Assembly: GCF_015845845.1 (NCBI RefSeq)
Contig: NZ_LDIG01000050.1
Coordinates: 40,649 to 104,648 of the forward strand
Reading direction: 5' to 3'
Length of the DNA stretch: 64,000 nucleotides
Source of the DNA: Paenibacillus dendritiformis
Lineage (GTDB): Bacteria > Bacillota > Bacilli > Paenibacillales > Paenibacillaceae
Part shown: piece after piece, positions 47,212 through 57,041 of the stretch
Layout: the number at the start of each line of letters is the position of its first letter
How positions within the stretch are numbered: the stretch's first letter is position 1
The notes under the pieces: model-generated
The model's database searches: none
Told to the model about the DNA's origin: nothing
What the model saw: only the letters and a program-made list of their open reading frames with translations
Program-made: the position numbers and the translations under genes

Positions 47212-48084
47212 TCAGGCGCGCGTCCGCCCGAGCCACTGCTTCGCCGCGAGCGTGAGCAGCGCCAGGGCGACCAGCAGCGAGGCCAAGGCGAATGCGGCGG
47301 AGAATTGATACTCGTTATATAGGATTTCCACATGCAGGGGGAGCGTGTTCGTCTCGCCGCGGATATGGCCGGAGACGACCGATACGGCCCCGAATTCGCC
47401 CATGGCGCGGGCGTTGCAAATAATAATGCCGTAGAGGAGCCCCCATTTGATATTCGGAAGCGTAATGCGGCGGAACATCGTCCACCCCTTCGCGCCAAGC
47501 GTGGCGGCCGCTTCTTCTTCCAGCGTGCCCTGAGCTTGCATGATCGGGATGAGCTCCCGCGCCACGAACGGAAAGGTAACGAACAGCGTGGCGAGCACGA
47601 TCCCCGGGAGCGCGAATACGATCTGCACATCATGCGCCGCCAGCCAAGAGCCGAACCAGCCGTGGGCGCCGAACAGCAGAATGAAGAGGAAGCCCGCAAT
47701 GACCGGCGAAACGGAAAAGGGCAGGTCGATGAGGGTGATGAGCCATTGCTTGCCGCGAAAAGCGAACTTGGTCAGGCACCATGCGGCGGCGATGCCGAAT
47801 ATCGTATTCAGCGGCACGACGATGAGGGCCGTGATCAGCGTCAGCCGGATGGCCGACAGCGCGTCCGGCTCGGTCAATGCCGCGAAGTAGACCTCCGCGC
47901 CGCGCTTGAACGCCTGCGCGAAGACGGCCGCGAGCGGGAGCAGCAGGACGAGACCGATGAAGCCGAGCGCGACGGCGATGAGCAGCCGGCGGACGATCGT
48001 GGATTCGGTCGTGCAGCCGGCGCGGGGCTTGCGGGACGCTGGAGGCGGGGCAGGGGAGACGGCAGCGGACGGAGAAGCGTCCAT
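47212..48084 (-). CDS. cysW: sulfate ABC transporter permease CysW
   Basis: 290-residue membrane subunit with six hydrophobic segments. The EAA coupling loop reads [20 protein letters not shown] (about 200-219), and [20 protein letters not shown] is the CysW signature. It forms a heterodimer with CysT in sulfate/thiosulfate uptake. It follows cysT by 84 bases. The N-terminus is long and Pro/Ala/Ser-rich ([19 protein letters not shown]), so translation might instead begin at the downstream GTG/ATG codons. Last gene before the terminator; no cysA follows. Confidence 0.92.
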   Translation of the reverse strand: MDASPSAAVSPAPPPASRKPRAGCTTESTIVRRLLIAVALGFIGLVLLLPLAAVFAQAFKRGAEVYFAALTEPDALSAIRLTLITALIVVPLNTIFGIAAAWCLTKFAFRGKQWLITLIDLPFSVSPVIAGFLFILLFGAHGWFGSWLAAHDVQIVFALPGIVLATLFVTFPFVARELIPIMQAQGTLEEEAAATLGAKGWTMFRRITLPNIKWGLLYGIIICNARAMGEFGAVSVVSGHIRGETNTLPLHVEILYNEYQFSAAFALASLLVALALLTLAAKQWLGRTRA

Positions 48085-48168
48085 TCGTGTAGTCCTCCTT
48101 CGGGATGAAGTAACGGAAATAAGCAGAGCGGTTGACCCCTTGAATGAACTCGGCAGGCGTTCATGCCT

Positions 48169-49032
48169 TCATAGCGAGCTCATGCGGCGCGCCGCCTTCC
48201 ATTGCAGCGTATTGATAAGGAGCTGCATCAGAAAGGACAGGATAAGCATGACGAGCGCGACGGCGGTGGCGCCTGCGTAATCATACTGCTCGAGCTTGGT
48301 CATGATGAGCAGCGGCGCGATCTCGGTCTTGTACGGCATATTGCCGGAGATGAAGACGACCGAACCGTATTCCCCTATGCCGCGGGCGAAGGCAAGCGCG
48401 AATCCCGTCAGGAGCGACGGAAGGAGCTGCGGCACGATGATGCGGCGGAAGACGGTCAGCCGCTTCGCTCCGAGCGTCGCGGCCGCTTCTTCGACCTCGG
48501 TCTCCCATGACTCCAGCACCGGCTGAACGGTGCGGACGACAAAGGGGAGACCGATGAAGACGAGGGCGATCGCGATGCCGATCGCGGAGTAGGCGCTCGG
48601 GATGCCGATCGCGTACAGCCAGCGGCCAATCCAGCCATTCTCGGCGTAGATCGCCGTGAGCGCGATGCCCGCCACCGCGGTCGGGAGCGCGAACGGCAGA
48701 TCGATCATGCCGTCGATCAGCCGCTTGCCTGGGAACGTGTAGCGCACGAGCACCCAGGCGACGATCAAGCCGAACACGACATTGACCAGTCCGGCCGCGA
48801 ACGCTGTCGCGAAGCTGATGCGATAGGCCGCCAGCACGCGTTCATCGAAGACGGCGGCCCAGAAGCCGCTCCAGCTCAGCTCAAGCGACTTCAGCACGAC
48901 GGCGGACAGCGGGATGAGCACGAGCAGCGACAAATAGCCGACGGTAAACCCGACCGTGATGCGAAATCCGGGCAGGACCGCATACGGTTTGCCCTTTTGC
49001 GGGGGCCGTTTTGGGGGTGGTGTGGCAGTCAT
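48169..49032 (-). CDS. cysT: sulfate ABC transporter permease CysT (CysU)
   Basis: 287-residue permease. Landmarks: [20 protein letters not shown], the EAA loop [20 protein letters not shown], and [20 protein letters not shown], the CysT signature. Six membrane helices. It lies 36 bases after sbp. Start at 49032 ([14 protein letters not shown]). Works with CysW, Sbp and a CysA ATPase that must be encoded elsewhere. Confidence 0.93.
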   Translation of the reverse strand: MTATPPPKRPPQKGKPYAVLPGFRITVGFTVGYLSLLVLIPLSAVVLKSLELSWSGFWAAVFDERVLAAYRISFATAFAAGLVNVVFGLIVAWVLVRYTFPGKRLIDGMIDLPFALPTAVAGIALTAIYAENGWIGRWLYAIGIPSAYSAIGIAIALVFIGLPFVVRTVQPVLESWETEVEEAAATLGAKRLTVFRRIIVPQLLPSLLTGFALAFARGIGEYGSVVFISGNMPYKTEIAPLLIMTKLEQYDYAGATAVALVMLILSFLMQLLINTLQWKAARRMSSL

Positions 49033-49068
49033 GGGGCATTGCCGCCTCCTTTTGCAAAAGATTGAAAT

Positions 49069-50136
49069 TTACCGTTTATAGATTTCGTCGAACAGCGCTC
49101 CGTCGGCGAAATGCTTCTTGTGGGCCTCGGCCCAGCCGCCGAACTGCTCCTGGATAGTCAGCAGCTTCACTTGCGGAAAGCGCTCCTCGTACTTGGCGGC
49201 AACGGATTCCAGCCTCGGCCGGTAGTAATGCTTGGCGGCGATTTCTTGCCCTTCCTCGCTATACAAATAGTCGAGGTAAGCTTCCGCCGCTTTGCGCGTT
49301 CCCCGCTTATCCACGATTTCGTCCACGACCGCGACCGGCGGCTCCGCCAGAATGCTTAGGCTCGGCACCACGATTTCGAATTTATCCTTGCCCAGCTCAT
49401 TGGTGGCCAGGAACGCCTCGTTCTCCCACGAGATCAGCACGTCGCCGATGCCGCGCTCGACGAAGGTGGTCGTCGCTCCGCGTGCGCCGGAGTCGAGCAC
49501 GGGCACGTTGCGGTAGAGGCTCCGCAGCCACTCCTTCGCCTGTTCCTCATGATTGCCGCTAGCCGCGAGCGCGTAGCCCCAGGCGGCAAGGTAGTTCCAG
49601 CGCGCGCCGCCCGAGGTCTTCGGATTCGGCGTGATGATCTGGACATCCGGCTTCACGAGATCGTTCCAATCGCGGATGCCTTTCGGGTTGCCCTTCCGCA
49701 CGAGGAAGACGATGGTAGAATAATAGGGGGCGCTGTTGTCCTTCAACCGCTTCTCCCAGCCGTCCTTGATCAGGCCGGCCTGTTGGATGGCATCGATATC
49801 GTATGCCAGGGCGAGGGTGACGACATCGGCCTGCAGCCCGTCGATAACGGATCGCGCCTGCTTGCCGCTGCCGCCATGGGATTGCTTGACGGTAATGGAT
49901 TGTCCCGTCTTCTTCTGCCAATAAGCCGCAAAAGCTTGGTTGTAGTCCGCGTACAGCTCGCGCGTCGGATCATAGGATACGTTCTGAAGCACGATTGGCT
50001 CCGTGCCGCTGCCGTCCGTTCCGCTTTGGTCGCCCGTCTTCGCGCCTCCGGATCCGTTTCCGCAGGCGGCCGTCAGGCCCAAGGCCGCGATAAGCGCCCA
50101 TAGCATCGCTTTTTTTCGGTATGGTCTGCCCTTCAT
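49069..50136 (-). CDS. sbp: sulfate-binding lipoprotein Sbp
   Basis: 355-residue substrate-binding protein. Signal peptide with lipobox LTAACGN (Cys about 25). Sulfate-pocket motifs are present: [52 protein letters not shown] and [11 protein letters not shown]. It delivers sulfate to CysT/CysW at the outer membrane face. First gene of the operon; upstream a TTGACT-17-TACCAT-type promoter candidate lies near 50258-50290. Sulfur-responsive control (for example CymR) is likely but no operator was identified. Confidence 0.95.
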   Translation of the reverse strand: MKGRPYRKKAMLWALIAALGLTAACGNGSGGAKTGDQSGTDGSGTEPIVLQNVSYDPTRELYADYNQAFAAYWQKKTGQSITVKQSHGGSGKQARSVIDGLQADVVTLALAYDIDAIQQAGLIKDGWEKRLKDNSAPYYSTIVFLVRKGNPKGIRDWNDLVKPDVQIITPNPKTSGGARWNYLAAWGYALAASGNHEEQAKEWLRSLYRNVPVLDSGARGATTTFVERGIGDVLISWENEAFLATNELGKDKFEIVVPSLSILAEPPVAVVDEIVDKRGTRKAAEAYLDYLYSEEGQEIAAKHYYRPRLESVAAKYEERFPQVKLLTIQEQFGGWAEAHKKHFADGALFDEIYKR

Positions 50137-50860
50137 CTTGCATGCTCCTCTCTCGCGGCCGTTTCAGCTTCGCTGGGCCGCCTGCAGCCCGCACCGTATG
50201 AATTGTGCCGGCTCTTTTTCAATAACTCCGATGGGACAACTTGGTTATTTCGGTATATGCAAGTATGGTATCAGCCCTCTCGCGTGATAGTCAATAAAGA
50301 TTTGCAGGAATGCAACTTATTCCCATATTCGTCGAAAGACCGTTCCTTCGCTTCGCGAAAACGTTTTATATTGATGCGGTTCCGGCAAATGGAGGTCCGG
50401 TTTTATCCAAATTGCGCATTAGGGAACAGGGGGGTAACCTCTCGGATTCGATGGAAGCAAATCTATGTTGGCGCAAGCAATTGAGAGATTGGCGGCATGA
50501 AGCAACCCGTAAGCAGGACAAATTGATTTCTTCCGTCGAAGTAGATAGGGGATGCAGTTCAAGCTCCGCGCCCTTCGAGGCGCTCATCGCCGATCTGGCG
50601 TCGCGACGGCCGAAGAGCGTTTTAACGGGCCGATAGGGTCATTCGCTTCCTGCCCAAGCTGTGGGTTACGTTGGAGGCGATGTGGGCGAGAACCCGGACA
50701 TCGTGGAGAAACAGCACTCTGCTGCCGGCATGAAAGAGGATCTAGCCGCCATGAAAGGGAAGCTAACGGCAGGATCTTGCGGACAGAGAAGGTAAACAAC
50801 TGTATATGAAAGTCATAAAAAATCTCTTTCCTGCGGGGCGAACGGTCAATTATTGTTATA
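50137..50860. other. intergenic region between sbp and the DUF4855 gene
   Basis: Contains the sbp promoter region (50258-50290, minus strand) and a stretch of about 450 bases without a convincing gene. Plus-strand open frames at 50310-50636 and 50552-50809 have no RBS and no domain, and read like chance. The closing part carries the promoter and cre site of the next gene. Confidence 0.5.
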
Positions 50861-50875
50861 TTGAAGGCGCTTACA
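50861..50875 (+). promoter_or_regulatory. cre (CcpA) site at the DUF4855 gene promoter
   Basis: TTGAAGGCGCTTACA matches the catabolite-responsive element WTGAAARCGYTTWNN with one mismatch. It overlaps a probable -10 (TATATT near 50857), about 130 bases before the start codon. Predicts glucose repression through CcpA, common for secreted glycan-active proteins. Confidence 0.65.
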
Positions 50876-51003
50876 TAAACGGCTTCGAAGGCTTCTTGAC
50901 CTGTGCATCTCCGAGAAGGGAGGGAATTGATAGGTGTCGGGCGCGAGGCAGTCGCGCCTAGAGAAGCGGCATGGGGGATCGTAAACCACACTCAGGAGGG
51001 AAA

Positions 51004-53544
51004 ATGATGCTATCTTTGAAAAAGAGAATATCCCTGGCCTTATGCATGATGATGCTGTTCACCTTCATCCCGGTTCCGAATGCGCATGCGGCCGAGAGCG
51101 AGGCGGAGCTTCGCAATCTGGCCAAGGACTCCACCTATGTATGGTCGGAGGCGCCGGATTACCGCTACCCGGATACCGGTAACAAGCTGACGGACGGCAA
51201 AACCGGCGGCACAAACGTGCTGGATCCGGCCTGGACCGGACATTTGCAGAAGCAAACGCGGGAGATCGTATTCGATCTGGGCGAGGCGAAGTCCATCTCC
51301 AGCATCAAGTCGCATTTCCTTCAGGATTGGCCCGGATCGGCCATCCTGTTCCCATTGACGGTATCGATATACGTCTCGAACGATAACGTGAATTGGGGTG
51401 AGGTATCCCACAAGGCGACCGAGCTGCTGTGGGTCGACGGTCCGCCAAAGGATCAATATTATGTGTGGGACGGAAGCAAGGACGGCATTCCTTCGGCGGG
51501 AGCAGACGCCAAAATGGCGTATGCCCGGTACGTCAAAGTGATGTTCTCGATGCATCCGAAAGCCTGGACCTTCCTCGACGAGATCGAGATTATCGGAGCG
51601 GACGGCAAGCTGGAGGGCGCCAGGGAGGTGCCAACCAAGTCGTTCGAATATTTGCGCCCGGGCGCGAATACGGCGGGAATCCGCAATCTGTCGCTCGTCT
51701 ATAACGGGTACTACAGCGATATGCCGGAATGGACGAAGGAGAATCTGATTCCCGAGATTGGTTATGTCAACAAAAACGGGGAACTAACGGACTGGTTCTT
51801 CGACGGCGTGCTGATGCTCGGCTTGAAGTCGCCTGAAGGACGCGATTTGGGGTACGATTCGCTCTTGCCGGACTGGAAATGGTACCTCGACAAAACCTTC
51901 AAGCCGGAAGGCGATATGAGCCAGTTGAATGAAGCGGTGAAAGAAGTCGGGCAGAAGTTGAATCAGCCGGACTACAAAATGAAGGTGGTGGCGATGATCC
52001 CGCTTCCGGCCGAGCATGTGACGGACTTCGGCGATGTGGACGGGGACGGCGTGTCCGAGAACTTCAGTGAGGGAAGCGTCGGCCGGGAGCAGGCGTTGGC
52101 CAATCGGCAGAAGGCGGTCCGCTGGTGGATCCAGGAAGTCCTCAAGCGTTGGGAAGAGAACAAGTACTCCAACCTGGAGCTTGTCGGCCTGTATTGGCTG
52201 GATGAGTCGATCAGCACCAGCGAATCGGGTCCGGAGTTCGTCCGCAGGGTCAATGCCGATGTGCATGCGCAGGGCCTGACATCGTTCTGGATTCCGCACT
52301 CTATGGCATATAAAGCCTTTATGTGGAAAGATGTCGGATTCGATGCGGCAGCATACCAGCCGAACTACTTCTTCGAGCCGCTGCCGATCGATCGTCTGAT
52401 TGACGGAGCCAAAACGGCGAAGCGGTTCGGCATGGGCGTAGAACTCGAGTTCGACAACCGCATGCTGACGGACGAGGCATTCCGCAAGCGGTTCCATGAA
52501 TATCTCGATGCCGGCTATGAGTATGGCTTTGCCAGCCCGGACACGTTCAAGGCATACTACAAAGGAAGCGGTCCGGTGCTGCGCGACGCGGCGTACAACC
52601 AGGATCCGCAAATTCGCGAGCTGTACGACAGACTGTATCAATTCGCGAACGGCAAAAGCACGGGCGGCAATACGCCGCCCGCAGCGTCGGACGCCTCGTT
52701 CCGCACGGCGGCCAATACCCCGGTAACCGGCACGCTCACGGCTGCCGACAGCGACGGGGATGCGCTGACGTACAGCATTGTCGACAACGGCACAAAAGGC
52801 AAGGCCGTGGTTACGGATGCGTCGACAGGCGCCTTCACCTACACGCCGAATGAGGGAGAGACGGGCACGGACACGTTCACCTTCAAGGCGAATGACGGCC
52901 AATCCGATTCGAATATCGCCACCGTCACGGTAACCATCGATTCGGCCGCGGCCGGATGGCAGACCCAATTGAGCGGGGCAAGCAACGTCCAGCCGGGGGA
53001 GAAATTCACCGTAACGTACGGCTTGAACGGCGGCTCGCAGAACGTCTATGCGCAGGATATCCGAGTCGAGTATGATCCGGCTTTTATGGAACTGGTGTCC
53101 GTCAAATCGGTCAAGAAAGGCATCAGCCTGATCGATAGCGACAAAAAGACGCCCGGCAAGCTGCATCTGATTGTGGCCAGCCAAGGCGAGGGCAACGCGG
53201 TGAATGGCGCGGCGGATCTGCTGGAGCTGACGTTCCGCGTCAAGAAGGAGATCGGCTCGAATACCGGCGTCATCTCTATCTCCAGCGCGGTGCTCGGCGA
53301 TGAGCAGGGACGGGAAGCGCAGGCGGCTCCCTCTTCGAAGACGATTCAAGCCGGGGCATCGCTTCCCGGGGACTACAACGGGGACGGCAAGGTAACCGTT
53401 GGCGATCTGGGTATCGTCGCGTCTCATTACGGCAAGACGAAGCACAGTCCGGATTGGGAGCAGGTGAAGCATATGGATGCGAACGGCAACGGGAAAATCG
53501 ACGACCAGGATTTGGCCTTCGTCAGCCGCAAGCTGATGAACTAG
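51004..53544 (+). CDS. secreted DUF4855 protein with cohesin and dockerin modules
   Basis: 846 residues. Signal peptide RISLALCMMMLFTFIPVPNA with cleavage after AHAAES. Domain order: discoidin-like carbohydrate-binding region (about 30-195), DUF4855 (about 205-545; YNGYYSDMPEWTKENLIPEI and LVGLYWLDESISTSE suggest a glycosidase-like barrel), a cadherin/VCBS-like repeat (about 560-650; PVTGTLTAADSDGDALTYSI), a cohesin domain (about 655-780; NVQPGEKFTVTYGLNGGSQN), and a dockerin pair (GDYNGDGKVTVGDLGIVASH and DANGNGKIDDQDLAFVSRKL) at the C-terminus. Cohesin and dockerin in one chain allows self-association or complex building. AGGAGGG RBS; 51007 is an alternative start. Substrate unknown. Confidence 0.9.
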   Translation: MMLSLKKRISLALCMMMLFTFIPVPNAHAAESEAELRNLAKDSTYVWSEAPDYRYPDTGNKLTDGKTGGTNVLDPAWTGHLQKQTREIVFDLGEAKSISSIKSHFLQDWPGSAILFPLTVSIYVSNDNVNWGEVSHKATELLWVDGPPKDQYYVWDGSKDGIPSAGADAKMAYARYVKVMFSMHPKAWTFLDEIEIIGADGKLEGAREVPTKSFEYLRPGANTAGIRNLSLVYNGYYSDMPEWTKENLIPEIGYVNKNGELTDWFFDGVLMLGLKSPEGRDLGYDSLLPDWKWYLDKTFKPEGDMSQLNEAVKEVGQKLNQPDYKMKVVAMIPLPAEHVTDFGDVDGDGVSENFSEGSVGREQALANRQKAVRWWIQEVLKRWEENKYSNLELVGLYWLDESISTSESGPEFVRRVNADVHAQGLTSFWIPHSMAYKAFMWKDVGFDAAAYQPNYFFEPLPIDRLIDGAKTAKRFGMGVELEFDNRMLTDEAFRKRFHEYLDAGYEYGFASPDTFKAYYKGSGPVLRDAAYNQDPQIRELYDRLYQFANGKSTGGNTPPAASDASFRTAANTPVTGTLTAADSDGDALTYSIVDNGTKGKAVVTDASTGAFTYTPNEGETGTDTFTFKANDGQSDSNIATVTVTIDSAAAGWQTQLSGASNVQPGEKFTVTYGLNGGSQNVYAQDIRVEYDPAFMELVSVKSVKKGISLIDSDKKTPGKLHLIVASQGEGNAVNGAADLLELTFRVKKEIGSNTGVISISSAVLGDEQGREAQAAPSSKTIQAGASLPGDYNGDGKVTVGDLGIVASHYGKTKHSPDWEQVKHMDANGNGKIDDQDLAFVSRKLMN

Positions 53545-53549
53545 AAGGG

Positions 53550-53593
53550 GCCGACACGCGCCAAGCGCTTGCGCTTCGCATGTGTCGGCTCTT
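53550..53593 (+). terminator. terminator after the DUF4855 gene
   Basis: GCCGACACGCG pairs with CATGTGTCGGC around an inner hairpin (CAAGCGCTTG). T residues after it are sparse, so strength is uncertain. Confidence 0.6.
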
Positions 53594-53650
53594 GTGCCGG
53601 CATAACCTCTGAATGAGACGGGGACGCGGAGTGCTTCCCGATCCCGATTT

Positions 53651-53950
53651 TTATTGCTGTTCCTGTTCAAGCCTGCCGAGCATGAGCCGGTAACTTCCGT
53701 TGCCATAGTGCAGGATTCGCTTGACGCGCGAGATAATGGCCGTGCTTGCGCCGGTCTCCGCTTCGATTTCCATATACGTGCTGCCGTTCAACAGCATTTT
53801 GGCGACTTCCAGCCGTTGGGACAAGGCCTGCAATTCTTTCGGAGTCGTCAAGTCCTCGAAAAAATCATAACATTCCTCGACGCTTTGCAGCTTCATAATG
53901 ACCTCCAACAATTGTTCGATGGCCGGGTCGCCGGAACGCTTGGCATACAT
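53651..53950 (-). CDS. YerC/YecD family TrpR-like regulator
   Basis: 99-residue TrpR-fold DNA-binding protein: LLEVIMKLQSVEECYDFFED, LTTPKELQALSQRLEVAKML, then the HTH STYMEIEAETGASTAIISRV and KRILHYGNGSYRLML. Length and sequence match the YerC family of Firmicutes, whose ligand and targets are not well defined. ATG at 53950. It lies divergent to the tyrosine-catabolism operon and is a possible, unproven, regulator of it. The 53951-54272 gap holds the two promoter regions and no gene. Confidence 0.92.
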   Translation of the reverse strand: MYAKRSGDPAIEQLLEVIMKLQSVEECYDFFEDLTTPKELQALSQRLEVAKMLLNGSTYMEIEAETGASTAIISRVKRILHYGNGSYRLMLGRLEQEQQ

Positions 53951-54209
53951 ATCGTCCTATCAACTCCAATTCGAAATGAATACCATAAATGCGCATACTC
54001 CTTATTTTTTGACAAGAAGCCGCCTATTTCCTTCTGTTTGTTCAAAAAACATTCACAATTTCGCGCCTTTCCGAAAAACAGCCTGATACTTGGTGATGCT
54101 TCAATGCGATAGCGTCCCGCTGCGGTTTATTCCTGCCGGATTTATGCGCCGGGGTGCAGCCGCGGTTCATCCGCCGCGCGTTGGAGCATGCTCGCGTTCG
54201 AGTACGCTT

Positions 54210-54238
54210 TTGCTAGATATTGGAATCCATCATATACT
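54210..54238 (+). promoter_or_regulatory. promoter of the tyrosine-degradation operon
   Basis: TTGCTA (54210-54215) and TATACT (54233-54238) are separated by 17 bases and lie 35 bases before the hppD start codon. Prediction from sequence only. Confidence 0.6.
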
Positions 54239-54272
54239 CTCAGTGGCAGCAATCAAGCGTAGGAGGGTGTTT

Positions 54273-55385
54273 ATGAAAAAACAAGCGATTACCGAAAGAA
54301 CGGAGCAAGAAATTTTCCCGATTCAGGACATCGACTACATTGAATTTTATACGGGGAACGCGAAGCAGGCGATGCACTATTTCGTCAAAGGGTACGGATT
54401 CCGGCCCATCGCCTATTCCGGCCTGGAGACCGGCAACCGGGAGCAAGTATCGTATGTTGTCGAGCAGAACAAAATTCGGTTCGTTCTCTCCGGCGCTCTC
54501 TCCGACAGCCACCCGATTGCCGAGTTCGTCAAACTGCACGGCGATGGGGTCAAAGATGTCGCATTGCGGGTCAGCAATGTTGAAAAGGCTTACAAGGATG
54601 CGGTCTCGCGCGGCGGCATCGCGATTATGGAGCCGGCCGAGTATTCGGATGAGCACGGCAAGGTCAAAAAAGCGATTATCGGCACGTATGGCGACACGAT
54701 TCATACGCTGATAGAGCGGGACGATTATAATGGGCTGTTCTTGCCTGGCTATGAATCGATCGAGGACAGTCTGCCGCATCAGCCGGCCGGACTGATCGGC
54801 ATTGATCATGTCGTCGGCAACGTGGAGCGAATGGATGAATGGGTGGCTTACTATGAAAAAGTGATGGGCTTCAAGCAAATGATTCATTTCGATGATGAGG
54901 ACATCAGCACGGAATATTCGGCTCTCATGTCCAAAGTGATGCATAACGGGGGCAGAATCAAATTCCCGATCAACGAACCCGCGACCGCCAAACGCAAATC
55001 GCAGATCCAGGAGTATCTGGAATATTACAACGGACCGGGCGTGCAGCATCTCGCCCTGTTGACGAACGACATCGTCTCGACCGTGACGGCGCTGCGCGAG
55101 AACGGGGTGGAGTTCCTGAGCACGCCGGATACTTACTACGATATGCTGACGGAACGGGTAGGACGGATCGATGAGGATATCGCCAAGCTGAAGGAACTGA
55201 AAATTTTGGTCGATCGGGATGATGAAGGCTATTTGCTGCAGATATTCACGAAGCCGCTTGTCGACAGACCGACGCTGTTTTTTGAGATCATTCAACGCAA
55301 AGGAGCCGTCGGCTTCGGCGAAGGGAATTTCAAGGCCTTGTTCGAATCGATCGAACGGGAGCAGGAACGCCGCGGCAACTTGTAG
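54273..55385 (+). CDS. hppD: 4-hydroxyphenylpyruvate dioxygenase
   Basis: 370-residue Fe(II) enzyme converting 4-hydroxyphenylpyruvate to homogentisate. The iron ligands are visible: His in GLIGIDHVVGNV, His in GPGVQHLALLT and Glu in PTLFFEIIQRKG. Two VOC-type modules make up the chain, the first at PIQDIDYIEFYTGNAKQAMH. ATG at 54273 with AGGAGGG; upstream in-frame codons lack an RBS. First gene of an eight-gene cluster that ends in thiolase. Confidence 0.96.
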   Translation: MKKQAITERTEQEIFPIQDIDYIEFYTGNAKQAMHYFVKGYGFRPIAYSGLETGNREQVSYVVEQNKIRFVLSGALSDSHPIAEFVKLHGDGVKDVALRVSNVEKAYKDAVSRGGIAIMEPAEYSDEHGKVKKAIIGTYGDTIHTLIERDDYNGLFLPGYESIEDSLPHQPAGLIGIDHVVGNVERMDEWVAYYEKVMGFKQMIHFDDEDISTEYSALMSKVMHNGGRIKFPINEPATAKRKSQIQEYLEYYNGPGVQHLALLTNDIVSTVTALRENGVEFLSTPDTYYDMLTERVGRIDEDIAKLKELKILVDRDDEGYLLQIFTKPLVDRPTLFFEIIQRKGAVGFGEGNFKALFESIEREQERRGNL

Positions 55386-55415
55386 CCCCGCGCCGCAGGA
55401 AGGAGTAGAAGCCGC

Positions 55416-56027
55416 ATGCAAATTGCACCGCACGAGCTGCACTGGAGAGACGCTTATAAGCTGATGATAGGCTCCATCCTGCCGCGTCCGATTGCTTTTG
55501 TGTCCACGATCGATTCGGAAGGTACGGCGAATCTGGCTCCGTTCAGCTTTTTCACGGCCATCTGCGCGGAGCCGCTCCTAATCTGCTTCGCCCCGATGCG
55601 CCGGGGGACGGACGGCCGCAAGAAGGATACGCTTGTCAATATTGAAGCGACCGGCGAATTCGTGGTCAATATCGTCGGGGAACGGATCGTCGAACCGATG
55701 AATGAGACGGCCGCCGAATTCGATCCGGAGGTGGATGAGTTCCAGGCGGCGGGCTTGACCCCGATCCCGAGCCGGCTCATTCGTCCTTGCCGGGTGCAGG
55801 AAAGCGCCATCCATATGGAATGCGTGCTCCATGATATCCTTCATTTCGGCGATCAGCCGGGCGCTGGGAGTCTCGTCATCGGCAAGGTCGTGCTGATGCA
55901 TATTAGCGACGAGTTGTATGCCGACGGCAAAATCGACATGGAGAAGCTGCTTCCGATTGGACGCATGGCCGGCCATGTCTATTCCCGGGCCGTCTCCGAC
56001 ACATTTATGCTGGAGAGAAAAAAGTAA
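55416..56027 (+). CDS. flavin reductase-like (FMN-binding split barrel) protein
   Basis: 203 residues: RDAYKLMIGSILPRPIAFVS and ANLAPFSFFTAICAEPLLI define the FMN-binding split-barrel family (DIM6/NTAB), with FVVNIVGERIVEPMN downstream. It is a common companion in homogentisate clusters of Bacilli, but its reaction there is unknown to me; flavin reduction or binding of an aromatic intermediate are possibilities. It lies 30 bases after hppD with GGAAGGAG before its ATG. Confidence 0.85.
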   Translation: MQIAPHELHWRDAYKLMIGSILPRPIAFVSTIDSEGTANLAPFSFFTAICAEPLLICFAPMRRGTDGRKKDTLVNIEATGEFVVNIVGERIVEPMNETAAEFDPEVDEFQAAGLTPIPSRLIRPCRVQESAIHMECVLHDILHFGDQPGAGSLVIGKVVLMHISDELYADGKIDMEKLLPIGRMAGHVYSRAVSDTFMLERKK

Positions 56028-56051
56028 CGGCCACGGGATGCGGGAGGTTCT

Positions 56052-56987
56052 ATGAAATTCGTGACATTTGACACCGGCACGGGCGCGCCGCGCTCCGGTT
56101 GGCTGAGGGATGGATGCGTCGTCGACATGCAGGCCGTCAGCGAGGGGCGGCTGCCGGGCGAATTGCTGGAATTAGTGCGCCATCATGAGGATTATATGGA
56201 AGAAGCAGGGCGAATCGACCGCCGTCTTGGCCCGGATGCGGAGTCGATGCTCGCGCATGCGGGCGTCTATCCTGCGGCCGATGTCGCCTTGCTCGCGCCG
56301 ATTCCGAAGCCGCCGAGCGTCCGGGATTTCTATGCCTTCGAAGCGCATGTGATCGCGGCGCGGCGGCGGCGGGGGCTCGATATGGTTCCGGAATGGTACC
56401 GGTTCCCGGTGTTCTATTTCAGCAATCATCAGGCCATTGCCGGTCCGGACGCGCTCATCCGCAGACCGGCCGCCACCTCCGCTCTGGATTACGAGCTGGA
56501 GGTGGCCTGCGTCATCGGCAAGGAAGGACGGGATATCGGGGCAGAAGAGGCGAACGCTTATATTTTCGGCTATTGCATCATGAACGACTGGAGCGCGCGC
56601 GATCTCCAGCGGGAGGAAGTGAAGGTCGGCCTCGGCCCGGCCAAGGGCAAAGATTTCGCCACGTCGCTCGGTCCTTATCTGGTCACCAAGGACGAGCTGG
56701 AGCCCTATCGCGCCGGCGGGCGCCACGAACTGGAGATGGCGGCTCGCGTCAACGGCGTCGAGCTGTCGCGCGGCAATATGCGCGATCTGCATTATACATT
56801 CGGGGACATGATCGCGCGGGCTTCGGCGGACGCGACGCTGTATCCCGGCGATATTATCGGATCGGGCACGGTCGGGACGGGCTGCCTTCTTGAGCTGGGA
56901 CCGGAAGCGCACCGTTGGCTGGAGTCCGGCGATGTCGTCGAATTGGAAGTCACGGGACTCGGTCTGCTGCGCAATACCATCGGTTGA
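56052..56987 (+). CDS. fumarylacetoacetate hydrolase family protein
   Basis: 311-residue FAH-fold hydrolase, expected to split fumarylacetoacetate (or maleylacetoacetate) into fumarate and acetoacetate. Metal ligands are in ALDYELEVACVIGKEG (Glu pair) and IMNDWSARDLQREE (Asp); the catalytic region GLGPAKGKDFATSLGPYLVT and the C-terminal GSGTVGTGCLLELGPE are typical. Position between the flavin reductase-like gene and hmgA supports the tyrosine route. No maleylacetoacetate isomerase is present, so spontaneous isomerisation, a remote gene or direct use of the maleyl compound must be assumed. Confidence 0.93.
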   Translation: MKFVTFDTGTGAPRSGWLRDGCVVDMQAVSEGRLPGELLELVRHHEDYMEEAGRIDRRLGPDAESMLAHAGVYPAADVALLAPIPKPPSVRDFYAFEAHVIAARRRRGLDMVPEWYRFPVFYFSNHQAIAGPDALIRRPAATSALDYELEVACVIGKEGRDIGAEEANAYIFGYCIMNDWSARDLQREEVKVGLGPAKGKDFATSLGPYLVTKDELEPYRAGGRHELEMAARVNGVELSRGNMRDLHYTFGDMIARASADATLYPGDIIGSGTVGTGCLLELGPEAHRWLESGDVVELEVTGLGLLRNTIG

Positions 56988-57041
56988 ACCGGCGAAGAAG
57001 CCCGCCGACCGGTGCTGAATTGAGAGAGGAGGATGCATGTC

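Noticed and set aside
50310..50636. 108-codon plus-strand frame between sbp and the DUF4855 gene
   Set aside because: No Shine-Dalgarno, no domain, and composition typical of chance; kept only as intergenic description.
51784..53706. 640-codon open frame on the minus strand
   Set aside because: Antisense shadow of the DUF4855/cohesin/dockerin gene, no recognisable motifs.
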